DNA of 64,000 nt from Psychroserpens mesophilus (GTDB lineage: Bacteria > Bacteroidota > Bacteroidia > Flavobacteriales > Flavobacteriaceae), in NCBI RefSeq assembly GCF_000826645.1, contig NZ_JXJP01000001.1:434001-498000 (forward strand), written 5' to 3'. The position numbers were made by a program, and so were the translations under genes. Within the stretch, counting starts at the first letter, position 1. Each line of letters starts with the position of its first letter. The notes beneath the pieces were generated by a model that did not search any database, was not told the DNA's origin, and saw only the letters and a list, made by a program, of their open reading frames with translations. Positions 33,741-42,957 of the stretch are shown here, one piece after another.

Positions 33741-34737
33741 TTCTAAAGTTTTCCTGAAATTCAAATCTGTAGGTTTTATCATTCTGCTTAATGTGGAAAA
33801 AGCGGCAGTTAGAATAATGTATAAATTGGTAGTCAGCTGAAATATCAAAGCATTCAGAATTTACCCTGTAAATGCCGTCACAATCAATATGACCGTAAGG
33901 TGAAATTCTTCGAAATCTAAATTCTGTTTGTTTATTAAGACCATGAATCTCAAACCAAGCACCAGCTGCTATGCCACTAAGCCATTGCGCATGGTCGCTT
34001 TTGGTATCATTATGTTTTGGTTCGAGAGTACCAATGAGACTAGGATTATAATTTTTTAAGCCATCCAAGAATAAAAGTCTATTTTCTTTGCTGACACTAG
34101 ACTTGAATTCTCTAATGTCACCTGTTTCAGAAACCACGTAAACGTCATTTTCAGTATCTGCAATTACGACATTTCCGATAGTGCTAGGTGTAAATTTTTT
34201 TGATTTTATAAGTGCTGATTTAATTGTGGTATCTGTTAGGCTCGCAATGAGACTATCGGTAACGAATCGAGCGCAATTACAAGCTTCCTTTATAAAAGCT
34301 GCATATCTTATAAAACCAATGTTCTGTTGAGCAGTTATATATTGCCTCGCTTTTTTATAATTAATGGCATTACATACAGAAGCATATAATTTTCCGTCAC
34401 CATGGGTTAATTTAGGATGCGTAGCTAAAAATTTTAGAATGTCTTCAATATTCTTAATTTTATCATGGGCTAGGTCTGCAGTGATAGGAAAATGAAGTTC
34501 AAAATCTGTTTCACGACCTCTGACTCTTCCGTTAGGTGATGAGGTGATGTATCTGCCGAAATCATGATATTCTAAAATACCAGTAGATTTGTCAATAAGT
34601 ACTAAAGCGGCATGTCCAGCTCTGACATGCTTTTTGTTTCCCACAAACAAATATTTCAGGAACGGAGAATACCATTCTTCAGCATGAGATACTATGGTTT
34701 CTGGATAGGCGAGTGTGAGAATAATTCCGTCGTTCAT
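33733..34737 (-). CDS. LRAT/permuted NlpC-P60-like putative cysteine hydrolase (possibly DUF6695)
   Basis: Protein of 334 residues without signal peptide. In the N-terminal half the order His42 (RAGHAALVLID), His58 (LEYHDFGRY) and Cys155 (CNCARFVTD) resembles the catalytic arrangement His-His-Cys of LRAT-type, circularly permuted NlpC/P60 enzymes: HAALVL is on a strand, and NCxxFV opens the nucleophile helix. The C-terminal part (about 215-334) is beta-rich with FDISADYQFIHYSNCRFFHI. I recall flavobacterial proteins of this shape being filed as DUF6695 but could not check. The substrate could be an amide, lipid or peptide. It is monocistronic and converges on apaG. Confidence 0.65.
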   Translation of the reverse strand: MNDGIILTLAYPETIVSHAEEWYSPFLKYLFVGNKKHVRAGHAALVLIDKSTGILEYHDFGRYITSSPNGRVRGRETDFELHFPITADLAHDKIKNIEDILKFLATHPKLTHGDGKLYASVCNAINYKKARQYITAQQNIGFIRYAAFIKEACNCARFVTDSLIASLTDTTIKSALIKSKKFTPSTIGNVVIADTENDVYVVSETGDIREFKSSVSKENRLLFLDGLKNYNPSLIGTLEPKHNDTKSDHAQWLSGIAAGAWFEIHGLNKQTEFRFRRISPYGHIDCDGIYRVNSECFDISADYQFIHYSNCRFFHIKQNDKTYRFEFQENFRIS

Positions 34738-34828
34738 ATAACAATTAAAGCAAGCAACTTACAAAAAATAATGCAGTTTTTTAACTTCCATTTAATACCT
34801 GTTAAATCTGATTGTTAGCAAAAAATTG

Positions 34829-34836
34829 TACCTTTG
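34829..34836 (+). promoter_or_regulatory. -7 box of pruA
   Basis: TACCTTTG matches TAnnTTTG exactly and is followed by C, as in strong Bacteroidota promoters. The start codon is 42 bases downstream. No clear -33 element is visible at the standard distance. Confidence 0.6.
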
Positions 34837-34877
34837 CAACTTCAAAACAATAACCAATTTTTAAATCAATATTTAAG

Positions 34878-36506
34878 ATGGGAAAAGGATTTTTCAACGT
34901 ACCAGTAGCTATAAATGAACCTGTAAAATCGTACGCTCCAGGTTCTCCAGAACGTGATGCAGTATTAGAAGCTTACAGCACAATGTGGAATTCACACATT
35001 GATGTGCCTTTATACATTAATGGAAAACATATAACGACAGGAGACACTAAAACCATGTCGGCACCGCACGACCATCAGCATGTTGTTGGAACATATCATT
35101 TAGCTGAGAAAACTCACGTTGAATCGGCTATTTCTACTGCTTTGGAGGCAAGACATGAATGGGCTAATTTGCCTTGGGAGCAACGTGCAGGCATATTTTT
35201 AAAGGCTGCCGAATTAATCGCAGGTCCATACCGAGCGAAAATTAATGCCGCAACAATGATTGCGCAATCAAAAACAGTTCATCAGGCGGAAATTGATGCA
35301 GCATGTGAATTGATAGATTTCTTGCGATTTAATGTGCAATTCATGACTGATATTTATCATGAGCAACCAGAAAGCACAAGTGATGCATGGAACCGATTAG
35401 AATATCGTCCTTTGGAAGGATTTGTTTATGCAGTTACACCATTCAATTTTACGGCAATTGCTGGAAACCTTCCGGCTTGTATGGCATTGATGGGTAATGT
35501 TGTGGTTTGGAAACCTAGTGATAGTCAGATATATTCAGCAAAGGTCATCATGGATGTCTTTGAAGAGGCAGGCGTTCCTCCAGGAGTTATTAACGTCGTT
35601 TTTGGGGATCCTGTAATGATAACTGATACTATAATGGATAGTCCTGATTTTTCCGGATTGCATTTTACAGGTTCTACTTTTATTTTTAAAGAATTATGGA
35701 AAAAAATCGGAAACAATATTCATAACTATAAAACATATCCAAGAATTGTTGGAGAAACAGGTGGGAAAGATTTTATCATAGCTCATAAAACTGCAAATGC
35801 TAAACAGGTTGCAACTGCAATTTCAAGAGGCGCATTTGAATTTCAAGGACAAAAATGTAGTGCAGCTTCACGTGCTTACGTGCCTTCTAACCTATGGGAT
35901 GAGGTTAAAAATTATGTCATTGAAGATGTGAAGTCTTTTAAAATGGGTTCTCCTGCAGATTTAGAGAACTTTATCACTGCTGTAATACATGAAGGGTCTT
36001 TTGATAAATTAGCCAAATATATCGATCAGGCTAAAACCGATAGTGATGCTGAAATTATTGTTGGTGGAAATTACGATAAAAGCAAAGGTTACTTTATTGA
36101 ACCAACGGTAATTGTTACAACCAACCCGAAATACTCAACCATGTGTACAGAGTTATTTGGTCCTGTAATTACCATATATGTTTATGATGAAAACGCATAT
36201 TCTGAAACACTAAAATTAGTAGATGAAACAAGTGAATATGCCTTAACTGGAGCTGTTTTAGCAACTGATAGATACGCAATACAAGAAGCGACAAAGGCCT
36301 TACAAAATTGTGCTGGAAACTTTTACATTAACGACAAACCCACAGGAGCAGTTGTTGGTCAGCAGCCATTTGGTGGTGCAAGAGCTTCAGGAACTAATGA
36401 TAAAGCTGGAAGTGCACTTAATTTATTGCGTTGGGTATCTCCACGAATGATTAAGGAAACTTTTGTTACTCCTACAGATTACAGATATCCGTTTTTGGGA
36501 GAATAA
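34878..36506 (+). CDS. pruA: L-glutamate gamma-semialdehyde (1-pyrroline-5-carboxylate) dehydrogenase
   Basis: NAD+-dependent aldehyde dehydrogenase of 542 residues catalysing the second step of proline catabolism, giving glutamate. Motifs: FVYAVTPFNFTAIAGNLPA and NVVVWKPSDSQIYSA (cofactor site), GLHFTGSTFIFKELW, catalytic Glu in IVGETGGKDFIIAHK, and the catalytic Cys in FEFQGQKCSAASRAYVP. The final part INDKPTGAVVGQQPFGGARASGT is the P5CDH signature. It is the single-function form without proline dehydrogenase; a putA-like partner is not in the window. Length is as usual for this class (540-550). It is followed by a good terminator. Confidence 0.95.
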   Translation: MGKGFFNVPVAINEPVKSYAPGSPERDAVLEAYSTMWNSHIDVPLYINGKHITTGDTKTMSAPHDHQHVVGTYHLAEKTHVESAISTALEARHEWANLPWEQRAGIFLKAAELIAGPYRAKINAATMIAQSKTVHQAEIDAACELIDFLRFNVQFMTDIYHEQPESTSDAWNRLEYRPLEGFVYAVTPFNFTAIAGNLPACMALMGNVVVWKPSDSQIYSAKVIMDVFEEAGVPPGVINVVFGDPVMITDTIMDSPDFSGLHFTGSTFIFKELWKKIGNNIHNYKTYPRIVGETGGKDFIIAHKTANAKQVATAISRGAFEFQGQKCSAASRAYVPSNLWDEVKNYVIEDVKSFKMGSPADLENFITAVIHEGSFDKLAKYIDQAKTDSDAEIIVGGNYDKSKGYFIEPTVIVTTNPKYSTMCTELFGPVITIYVYDENAYSETLKLVDETSEYALTGAVLATDRYAIQEATKALQNCAGNFYINDKPTGAVVGQQPFGGARASGTNDKAGSALNLLRWVSPRMIKETFVTPTDYRYPFLGE

Positions 36507-36531
36507 AATATTACCAAACATCTTAAGTATC

Positions 36532-36561
36532 AAACCCAAAGCTAATTGTTTTGGGTTTTTT
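36532..36561 (+). terminator. Terminator of pruA
   Basis: A 9 bp stem (36532-36540 with 36550-36558), 9-base loop and T-run. It lies 25 bases after the pruA stop. An in-frame TTG at 36546 for the next gene lies inside this hairpin and is therefore unlikely to be its start. Confidence 0.8.
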
Positions 36562-36605
36562 CGTTGAATGATTTTCGTATATTTATGAAAACTAATCAGC
36601 CAAAG

Positions 36606-38969
36606 ATGAAAAAATTTTACTTCGCACTTGTATTACTTGTGTCACTTTCCGTTGTTGCTCAAGATAAAAAAGATCCGCTTTTAAACTTTGACACTTCTAA
36701 AATGGAAACTACCGTTTTGGTTCATAAATCTCCTGTTGTAAATCTTCAGAATTACAATGAAAAAGCAATAAATGTATTTGCATTTTATCAAGCCTATAAA
36801 GCCATGTCGCAAGGAGATTTAGATAAGCGATTATTGCCATTAGAACATTTAAAAATGTTAAGTAAGCAAAGTTATATCACAAAGGCTATTCCTCTAGCTA
36901 TTTTACATTCGGAATATGAAATGATTACAGATGAAGCCATGCAGAATAATTCGGTTTATAAAGATGCTCAAGGCTATTTAATTAATGATGGTTCTTCTAT
37001 TTTTGAAAGAAAGTATCTTACAGTTGCCTCGCCTCTACGTGCAAAACATAAAGGACTACAAACGACTTTCAATTTGTCGTCTTCAAACATTTTTAATACT
37101 TCTGAAGCTTCTATATTGTCTGTAGAAGTCGATTTCAATGATGGTAATGACTTTAGAACTTTGAGTTTAAATGAAAACATCACAATAACTTATTCTGATG
37201 CAGGTCAGAAGTTAATTGGTTTTAAAATCACATTGGATACTGGAGAGGTGCTATATAGAAATTCGACTATTGACATCACCTATTCTAATGAAGATCTATA
37301 TTCACGATCCAGTCAAGTAGTAACAACAATTACATCAAGCATTACTCCAGATTTATCGCCTTATGGTGTAACAACTTCTTATCCTGGGACTGGTGAGTAC
37401 GAGCTGTTTTTGAGTGCTGATAATGTTCTCGATAAACCTATATTTTTAGTCGATGGCTTTGATCCTGATGATGGTCGTTCAATTACAGGTATCTATGATT
37501 TGTTAAACTTTAATGATGGAAGTGGAACGTCTAATTTAGGAGATCTTGTAAGAGAAGAAGGGTTTGATGTTATTATTTTAAATTTCCCAATATATGTCAG
37601 AGCTCAGGACAATGCTGTTGTTGATGGTGGTGCAGATTTTATAGAACGCAACGCGATGTTGCTGGTCGATTTGATAAACTTGATTAATACTGACAAAATT
37701 GGAAACGAACAAAACGTTGTTATTGGACCGAGTATGGGAGGCCTCATTTCACGTTATGCACTTAATTATATGGAAAACCAAAACATGAATCACGATACCA
37801 GACTTTGGATATCATTTGATGCGCCTCATCATGGCGCAAATGTGCCTATTGGTTTTCAACATCAGTTTAATTTTTTAGCTTTTGGTTTAGATGATTTCTG
37901 GATTTTAGGAGATCAAAATGTTGAAGAATTGCAACCTATAATAGATGGCATGTTAAAATCTCCTGCGGCCAGGCAAATGCTAACCGATCAATTTGAATCT
38001 CATATTACAAATAGTGATGGTGTGACCTTTAACAGTGCTTTAGCCTTGCCACAGCCGTATTATTTCAAAGATGTATTTGATTATAGATTGAATAATCTAA
38101 CTGCAACAGGCTATCCTGAACTCATTCGAAACGTATCTATTATAAACGGAAGCGGAATCAATAATCGTTATCAAAATAATGCTAGTCCGTCGAATGCCTT
38201 ATTACCTGGAAGTCAAATTTTAGATGCCAATATAAATGTCATGACAGGAGCAGATTTAAAAGTTGAAACCTATTTTACGCCTAATGCAGGAACACAAATA
38301 GAAATGAGTAAAGTACATCTGGATTTTGCATGGTGGTTTCCTTTAGCTAATGACAGAATTAACAATGCCAGTGCTGCATCGTATAGTTATTCTGATGGAA
38401 TTGATGCTGCTTCTGGAGGGCTTTTTGATATTCTTGGTTTAACCACAGATTTAGATACTGGAGGTCTTGTTGGAGAGTTTTTAGGTGCTTTGAGTACTGA
38501 TTATTTTAATTTTATTCCAAGTGTGAGTGCTATGGCTTTGAATACGACCAACAATGAAATTAACTGGTTTGATACACTGGCAGGAGTCACAACAAATGAC
38601 ACGCCTTTTGTTAATTGGTATATGCCAGATGATAATGAACCACATGTTACGCTTACGAATGCTAATGTAGCTTTTGCATTAACTGAAATTATCCAAGAAA
38701 CTTTATCTAATTCACCACTTAGAAGTGATGATTTTATCAAAATTGAAAAAAATCCAATTGAAAACGAACTCGTTATTATAAATAGCTACACAATTAATGA
38801 AGCGTCAATTACTATCGTTGATATTACAGGAAAAGTAGTATTCAATAAAACCATTGATTCACTTTCAGGAAGAACTGTTATACCGTTAGATTTAGATTCA
38901 GGATTATATGTACTTGATGTGATTACACAAGATCATTTGAAGTACAGAACGAAACTAGTGTCAAAATAA
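36606..38969 (+). CDS. Secreted alpha/beta-hydrolase-like protein, T9SS cargo (paralogue B)
   Basis: Exported protein of 787 residues, shorter paralogue of the protein at 17269-20493. Start ATG 36606 gives a clean signal peptide (MKKFYFALVLLVSLSVVAQ); an ATG at 36585 is possible. A beta-rich N-terminal part precedes the hydrolase domain: KPIFLVDGFDPDDGRS, then VVIGPSMGGLISRYALNYM with Ser376 as the probable nucleophile, then WISFDAPHHGANVPIG. His680 in PHVTLTNANVAFALTEI aligns with His771 of paralogue A and could complete a triad. The C-terminus is a T9SS sorting domain (IKIEKNPIENELVIIN ... LDSGLYVLDVITQDHLKYRTKLV). Substrate unknown. Confidence 0.8.
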   Translation: MKKFYFALVLLVSLSVVAQDKKDPLLNFDTSKMETTVLVHKSPVVNLQNYNEKAINVFAFYQAYKAMSQGDLDKRLLPLEHLKMLSKQSYITKAIPLAILHSEYEMITDEAMQNNSVYKDAQGYLINDGSSIFERKYLTVASPLRAKHKGLQTTFNLSSSNIFNTSEASILSVEVDFNDGNDFRTLSLNENITITYSDAGQKLIGFKITLDTGEVLYRNSTIDITYSNEDLYSRSSQVVTTITSSITPDLSPYGVTTSYPGTGEYELFLSADNVLDKPIFLVDGFDPDDGRSITGIYDLLNFNDGSGTSNLGDLVREEGFDVIILNFPIYVRAQDNAVVDGGADFIERNAMLLVDLINLINTDKIGNEQNVVIGPSMGGLISRYALNYMENQNMNHDTRLWISFDAPHHGANVPIGFQHQFNFLAFGLDDFWILGDQNVEELQPIIDGMLKSPAARQMLTDQFESHITNSDGVTFNSALALPQPYYFKDVFDYRLNNLTATGYPELIRNVSIINGSGINNRYQNNASPSNALLPGSQILDANINVMTGADLKVETYFTPNAGTQIEMSKVHLDFAWWFPLANDRINNASAASYSYSDGIDAASGGLFDILGLTTDLDTGGLVGEFLGALSTDYFNFIPSVSAMALNTTNNEINWFDTLAGVTTNDTPFVNWYMPDDNEPHVTLTNANVAFALTEIIQETLSNSPLRSDDFIKIEKNPIENELVIINSYTINEASITIVDITGKVVFNKTIDSLSGRTVIPLDLDSGLYVLDVITQDHLKYRTKLVSK

Positions 38970-39061
38970 GTCTTGCACAAACTTAAGGCTTTGTTTGAGT
39001 TTTGAGATTCTTCGCTTTGCTTTGGATAATAGTTTGCTTTTCAACTAAATATTGAAATTAA

Positions 39062-39095
39062 AAAAACCTGAACAATACCATTATTGTTCAGGTTT
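39062..39095 (-). terminator. Terminator for the Omp28-like gene, possibly bidirectional
   Basis: A 14 bp perfect stem (39064-39077 with 39082-39095) with a 4-base loop. The T-run follows on the minus strand, so it mainly serves the leftward Omp28-like gene; the rightward hydrolase gene ends 92 bases away on the other side. Confidence 0.8.
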
Positions 39096-39150
39096 GATAT
39101 GTGCTTAGTTATTAGTTAATCTAATGTTTAAGATTAGATTTTAAAACATA

Positions 39151-40443
39151 TTAGTCGAAATCTTTATTCTCTCCTAAATCTGCTTTTTGAACATTTAATA
39201 CTTTGTTGTCTGGTCCTACAGTAAACGCAACAAGTTCTAAATTAGCTGTGTTTTGAACACTTGCAGGAACAGTTAACGTGTAGTTAGCAGTGTACGTATT
39301 TCCTGTAGTTGCCTCTGAATTTGGAATTGTATCGCCAAAAACATCTGTAAAGGTTGTTCTAGCTGTATGGTTATGTACATAATCCATTATTGGATTTCCT
39401 TGTTGGAAAAACGGACTTGAAGGGTCTCCGTTGTAAAAATTAACTTGAGGGTACACTAAACCATTTTCTAGTAAATAAACGACAAGTCTGTTAGGAGAAC
39501 TAGGCTTCAAATCATAATGTACTTTTACTTCAGCAGAAATAGTATTACCTGAAATCGATGAGTTTATTGCTAATCCCATGTTTTGTCTGTTGGCTAAAAG
39601 ACTAACAGGTTGATTTGTTGATTCGTTCCAGTTAATGGTTCTGTTTACTCTTCCTGAAGGGAATCCTGTTATTCCAAATGTTGTAAGTAATACGTCAACA
39701 TTTGGGTAAGGCATATCGTTATCATCATGTATTGCAACTGGAATAATATTGTTGTTAGCTGCAACAGCTTGATCTAAAGCGTATGCTAATCTAGGACAAT
39801 ATTGACACCATGTACCAGTATAATCTTCAACCATTACTTTAGTTGTATGTGTTGATTCTACTGCCTTTATTTCAACGGTATTAGACGTTATTGTACTGTT
39901 GTCTTGTAATGTAAAAGTTGCAGTAACGTTATAAGTACCTGCACTTGTAAACGTAGCTGGATTATTTAATGTGCCTGACTCGGCGTTGTATTCAACAAGA
40001 CCTGTTACATTATTACCAAAATTATCGATCACTGTAAATTGTGCACTTCCGCTATCGTACCAAAATTCATTTGCATTTGAAGTGAGTGTTAAAGCTGTTG
40101 GTTCTGGCGCTTCGACTACTGTGATGATAATTGAGTTAGATAAACCTGCACTAGTGGCAGTAACTGTAAAATCACCTAAAGCATTAAAGGTGTATGGATT
40201 TGTGATTATGGTTTCTTCGATTTTAAGTTGAGAATTTGATGTTACATTATTTCCTAAGTTGTTTGTAACAGTAAAAGTCACAGGTTCTCCGATAAAAACA
40301 GATGAAGAATTTGTAGCAGTGGTAATCGTTATGGAAGTTGGAGCAGAAGAACCATCTCCGTCATCTGAACTACTACTACAGGCAAATGCAAAAATCACGA
40401 GTGATAATGCCAATAATTGTTTTGCGATACTTTTAATTTTCAT
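39151..40443 (-). CDS. Omp28-related lipoprotein with thioredoxin-like domain and Ig-like repeats
   Basis: Lipoprotein of 430 residues: signal peptide MKIKSIAKQLLALSLVIFAF with lipobox FAC and an SSSSDDGDGSS tether suggesting surface display. Two Ig-like domains follow (about residues 35-110 and 115-195; SVFIGEPVTFTVTNNLGNNV and FTVIDNFGNNVTGLVEYNAE are similar). The Omp28-type domain begins VMVEDYTGTWCQYCPRLAYA, with a CxxC pair (Cys213, Cys216) as in thioredoxins, and continues with IPVAIHDDNDMPYPN and GFPSGRVNRTIN. The role of Omp28 proteins is unclear. The CxxC suggests redox or disulfide chemistry outside the cell. A TlpA-like thioredoxin gene is divergent 140 bases away. Confidence 0.82.
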   Translation of the reverse strand: MKIKSIAKQLLALSLVIFAFACSSSSDDGDGSSAPTSITITTATNSSSVFIGEPVTFTVTNNLGNNVTSNSQLKIEETIITNPYTFNALGDFTVTATSAGLSNSIIITVVEAPEPTALTLTSNANEFWYDSGSAQFTVIDNFGNNVTGLVEYNAESGTLNNPATFTSAGTYNVTATFTLQDNSTITSNTVEIKAVESTHTTKVMVEDYTGTWCQYCPRLAYALDQAVAANNNIIPVAIHDDNDMPYPNVDVLLTTFGITGFPSGRVNRTINWNESTNQPVSLLANRQNMGLAINSSISGNTISAEVKVHYDLKPSSPNRLVVYLLENGLVYPQVNFYNGDPSSPFFQQGNPIMDYVHNHTARTTFTDVFGDTIPNSEATTGNTYTANYTLTVPASVQNTANLELVAFTVGPDNKVLNVQKADLGENKDFD

Positions 40444-40583
40444 TTTGGTATGTGTTTTGTTAATAGTTAATAAAAAACTGAATATCTAGGATATTAAATT
40501 TAGAAGTCAGCAATTTATAACATATTTGTTAAAATTTTCTAAAATAAAACACTAATTTTATCAAGTATTATAATAATTAACAA

Positions 40584-41063
40584 ATGAAACACCTTTTTTT
40601 TGCACTAATCTGTGCGGTTAGCTTCAGCCTTGTAGCTCAAGAAAATTTACCTGATGCCGAAATAAAAACCTTAGATGGAAATACAACGACACTAAAAAAA
40701 ATAAGTGAAGAGAATGAGCTTATTGTAGTTTCCTTGTGGGCAACATGGTGTGTGCCATGTAAGAATGAATTAGACGCCATAAATGAAGTTTATGTTGATT
40801 GGCAAGATGAAACTGATGTTAAAGTTTTTGCGATTTCTGTAGACGACTCCAGAACTGTGAACCGAGTAAAACCTTTAGTTAATGGAAAGGCTTGGGATTT
40901 TACAATACTACTCGATACTAATAATGATTTAAAAAGAGAATTAGGAGCTGCTACCATACCACTGACTTTAATTATAAAGAACGGTGAAATTGTTCATAGA
41001 CATTCAGGATATACTCCAGGTTCTGAAGAAGAACTTTTTGAAGAAATCAAAAAACACTCTTAA
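40584..41063 (+). CDS. TlpA/ResA-like periplasmic thioredoxin
   Basis: Exported redoxin of 159 residues with signal peptide MKHLFFALICAVSFSLVAQ. The thioredoxin fold has the active site WATWCVPCKNE (Cys56, Cys59) and the cis-Pro loop in GAATIPLTLIIKNGEIVHRHSGY. It would reduce disulfides or deliver electrons in the periplasm. It begins an operon with the following outer-membrane protein gene (30-base gap), and the divergent gene encodes an Omp28-like protein that also has CxxC. The three together look like an envelope redox module. Confidence 0.9.
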   Translation: MKHLFFALICAVSFSLVAQENLPDAEIKTLDGNTTTLKKISEENELIVVSLWATWCVPCKNELDAINEVYVDWQDETDVKVFAISVDDSRTVNRVKPLVNGKAWDFTILLDTNNDLKRELGAATIPLTLIIKNGEIVHRHSGYTPGSEEELFEEIKKHS

Positions 41064-41093
41064 ATCTAAAAACCAACCCATCAACATTTTTAC

Positions 41094-42902
41094 ATGAAAA
41101 GAACTACGGTTTTATTTTTGCTGATATTCCCTATATTAGGTTTTGCACAAGATACAGAAACAGAGACAGAGACTGAAACAGTCGAAGAGAACGAGACAAT
41201 AGTCAAACAATTTTTAAACAACTTAACTGGTAGCCTTGAATCTAATGCGCAATGGTATGTTAATGATAAAGGTTTGGGAGATTTCGATGATCCTATTCCT
41301 GATTTTGCACTTAAAAATAAACATTTAAGAGCTAATAGTTATTTAAGATTAGACTATGGATTTTTAGATAATTTTACGGTTGGTTTGCAGGCAGAAAGCT
41401 ATGAACCATTACCATTGTTAAGTTATTTTCCTGAGTACAGAGGTACAGATATAACCAATTACTACATCAACTTTAAAAATAAAAAACTGGATATTACAGC
41501 AGGTCATTTTTATGAGCAATTTGGTAGTGGATTATTATTAAGAGCTTTTGAAGAACGACAATTAGGTCTTAACAATGCCATAAGAGGTGGACGCATAAAA
41601 TATATGCCAACCGATTATTTAAATTTAACGGCTTTGTATGGTAATAATAGAATTGGTTTTGAACATTCTGAAGGTGACGTATTTGGTCTAGATGTAAGTA
41701 TTGATTTAAAAGAAGTATTTAATATTGAAAGTTTGTCCAGATTTAACTTTGGAGCAAGCTACGTTGGTAAAAATGAAGATTTTCTTGCTCCTGTTGATGA
41801 ATTTGATCCCACGAACGTTTTCGACGATAAAGACTTTCCAGAATTAGTAAACTCTTATGCATTTAGATTTGATGTTGACTTCGGAAAGTTTTTTATTAAT
41901 TCAGAATATTCGATAAAAGGTGAAGATGTTGTGTTTTCTTCAGCGTCTTTAGGTCAACCAAAGATTATTGAAGGGAAATACTTTGATGGAAGTGCCATTT
42001 TATTAACCACAGGTTATACTGTTAAAGGTTTTGGTTTATCTGGTACTTTCAGACGTTTGGAAAACATGTCTTTTTTCTCTGAACGTGATTTACTTAAACC
42101 AGGTAATAACCCTTTTGGAATGAGTAGTGTTAATTTTATTCCAGCCTTAACAAAACAACAAGATTATTTATTGTCTAACATTTATCTGTATCAAGCGCAA
42201 TCTGCTCTTTTTATTCAAAATTATGGTGGACAAGCAGGAGAAATAGGAGGTCAGTTTGATATGTATTATACGTTCAAAAGAGGTTCAGCTCTTGGAGGTA
42301 AATATGGTACGAAATTAACAGCAAATATGTCTTACTGGTCACTTCTGGATGCTACTTTTGATCAGGCAAATTCATCCTATACAAGTGAGTTTTTAAAATT
42401 TGGAGAAAAATTGTATAAAGATATTAATATCGAAATTAAGAAGAAGTGGTCTAAAGACTGGAGTAGTGTATTTTTCTACCAAAATACAGCAATCAATAAA
42501 AACTTAGCCATTGAAGGTTCCTATATACCAGATGATGAACAAATAAATTCCAATATTTTCGTGGTAGAAACGACCAGGAAATTTAGCAAAGGACGCTCAA
42601 TACGACTTGAAGCACAGCATTTATCCGCTAAAGAAGGTTTTAAAAATTGGGCTGGTGGTACTTTGGAGTATGTTGTAAATAATCATCTTGCTTTTTATGC
42701 GTCAGACATCTATAATTATGGAAATGATATTGAAGAAGAACAAATACATTATTATAATTTCGGTGGAAGCTATACAAAAGGAGCGACCAGAGTAGCACTT
42801 AATTATGGAAGACAACGTGGTGGATTATTTTGTGTTGGTGGTGTATGTAGAATTGTACCAGAAAACACAGGTTTATCTTTAAACCTTTCAACGTCTTTCT
42901 AA
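41094..42902 (+). CDS. Outer-membrane beta-barrel protein (possibly DUF6029)
   Basis: Exported protein of 602 residues: signal peptide MKRTTVLFLLIFPILGFAQ, then a short Thr/Glu repeat (DTETETETETVEENE). The rest is one large barrel with alternating strands (LRANSYLRLDYGFLDNFTVGLQAES, YYINFKNKKLDITAGHFYEQFG) and a terminal Phe (LSLNLSTSF). The block GSGLLLRAFEERQLGLNNAIRGG is very distinctive. I associate such proteins with DUF6029 but cannot confirm. Two cysteines near the end (LFCVGGVCRIVP) could form a disulfide, of interest next to a TlpA-like gene. Co-transcription with the TlpA gene is likely. Confidence 0.75.
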   Translation: MKRTTVLFLLIFPILGFAQDTETETETETVEENETIVKQFLNNLTGSLESNAQWYVNDKGLGDFDDPIPDFALKNKHLRANSYLRLDYGFLDNFTVGLQAESYEPLPLLSYFPEYRGTDITNYYINFKNKKLDITAGHFYEQFGSGLLLRAFEERQLGLNNAIRGGRIKYMPTDYLNLTALYGNNRIGFEHSEGDVFGLDVSIDLKEVFNIESLSRFNFGASYVGKNEDFLAPVDEFDPTNVFDDKDFPELVNSYAFRFDVDFGKFFINSEYSIKGEDVVFSSASLGQPKIIEGKYFDGSAILLTTGYTVKGFGLSGTFRRLENMSFFSERDLLKPGNNPFGMSSVNFIPALTKQQDYLLSNIYLYQAQSALFIQNYGGQAGEIGGQFDMYYTFKRGSALGGKYGTKLTANMSYWSLLDATFDQANSSYTSEFLKFGEKLYKDINIEIKKKWSKDWSSVFFYQNTAINKNLAIEGSYIPDDEQINSNIFVVETTRKFSKGRSIRLEAQHLSAKEGFKNWAGGTLEYVVNNHLAFYASDIYNYGNDIEEEQIHYYNFGGSYTKGATRVALNYGRQRGGLFCVGGVCRIVPENTGLSLNLSTSF

Positions 42903-42926
42903 GAGATAAGTTTTTAAAAAAAAAGT

Positions 42927-42957
42927 AAAGCTCTGTTGATCAACAGAGCTTTTTTTA
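42927..42957. terminator. Bidirectional terminator between the barrel gene and rsmG
   Basis: A perfect 26-base palindrome (42927-42952) with A-rich DNA on the left and a T-run to 42956. It lies 24 bases past the stop of the barrel gene and touches the rsmG stop codon (42955-42957), so it serves both convergent genes. Confidence 0.9.

Noticed and set aside
36546-36605. Longer start for the secreted hydrolase B
   Set aside because: The TTG at 36546 lies inside the pruA terminator; the start at 36606 gives a proper signal peptide.
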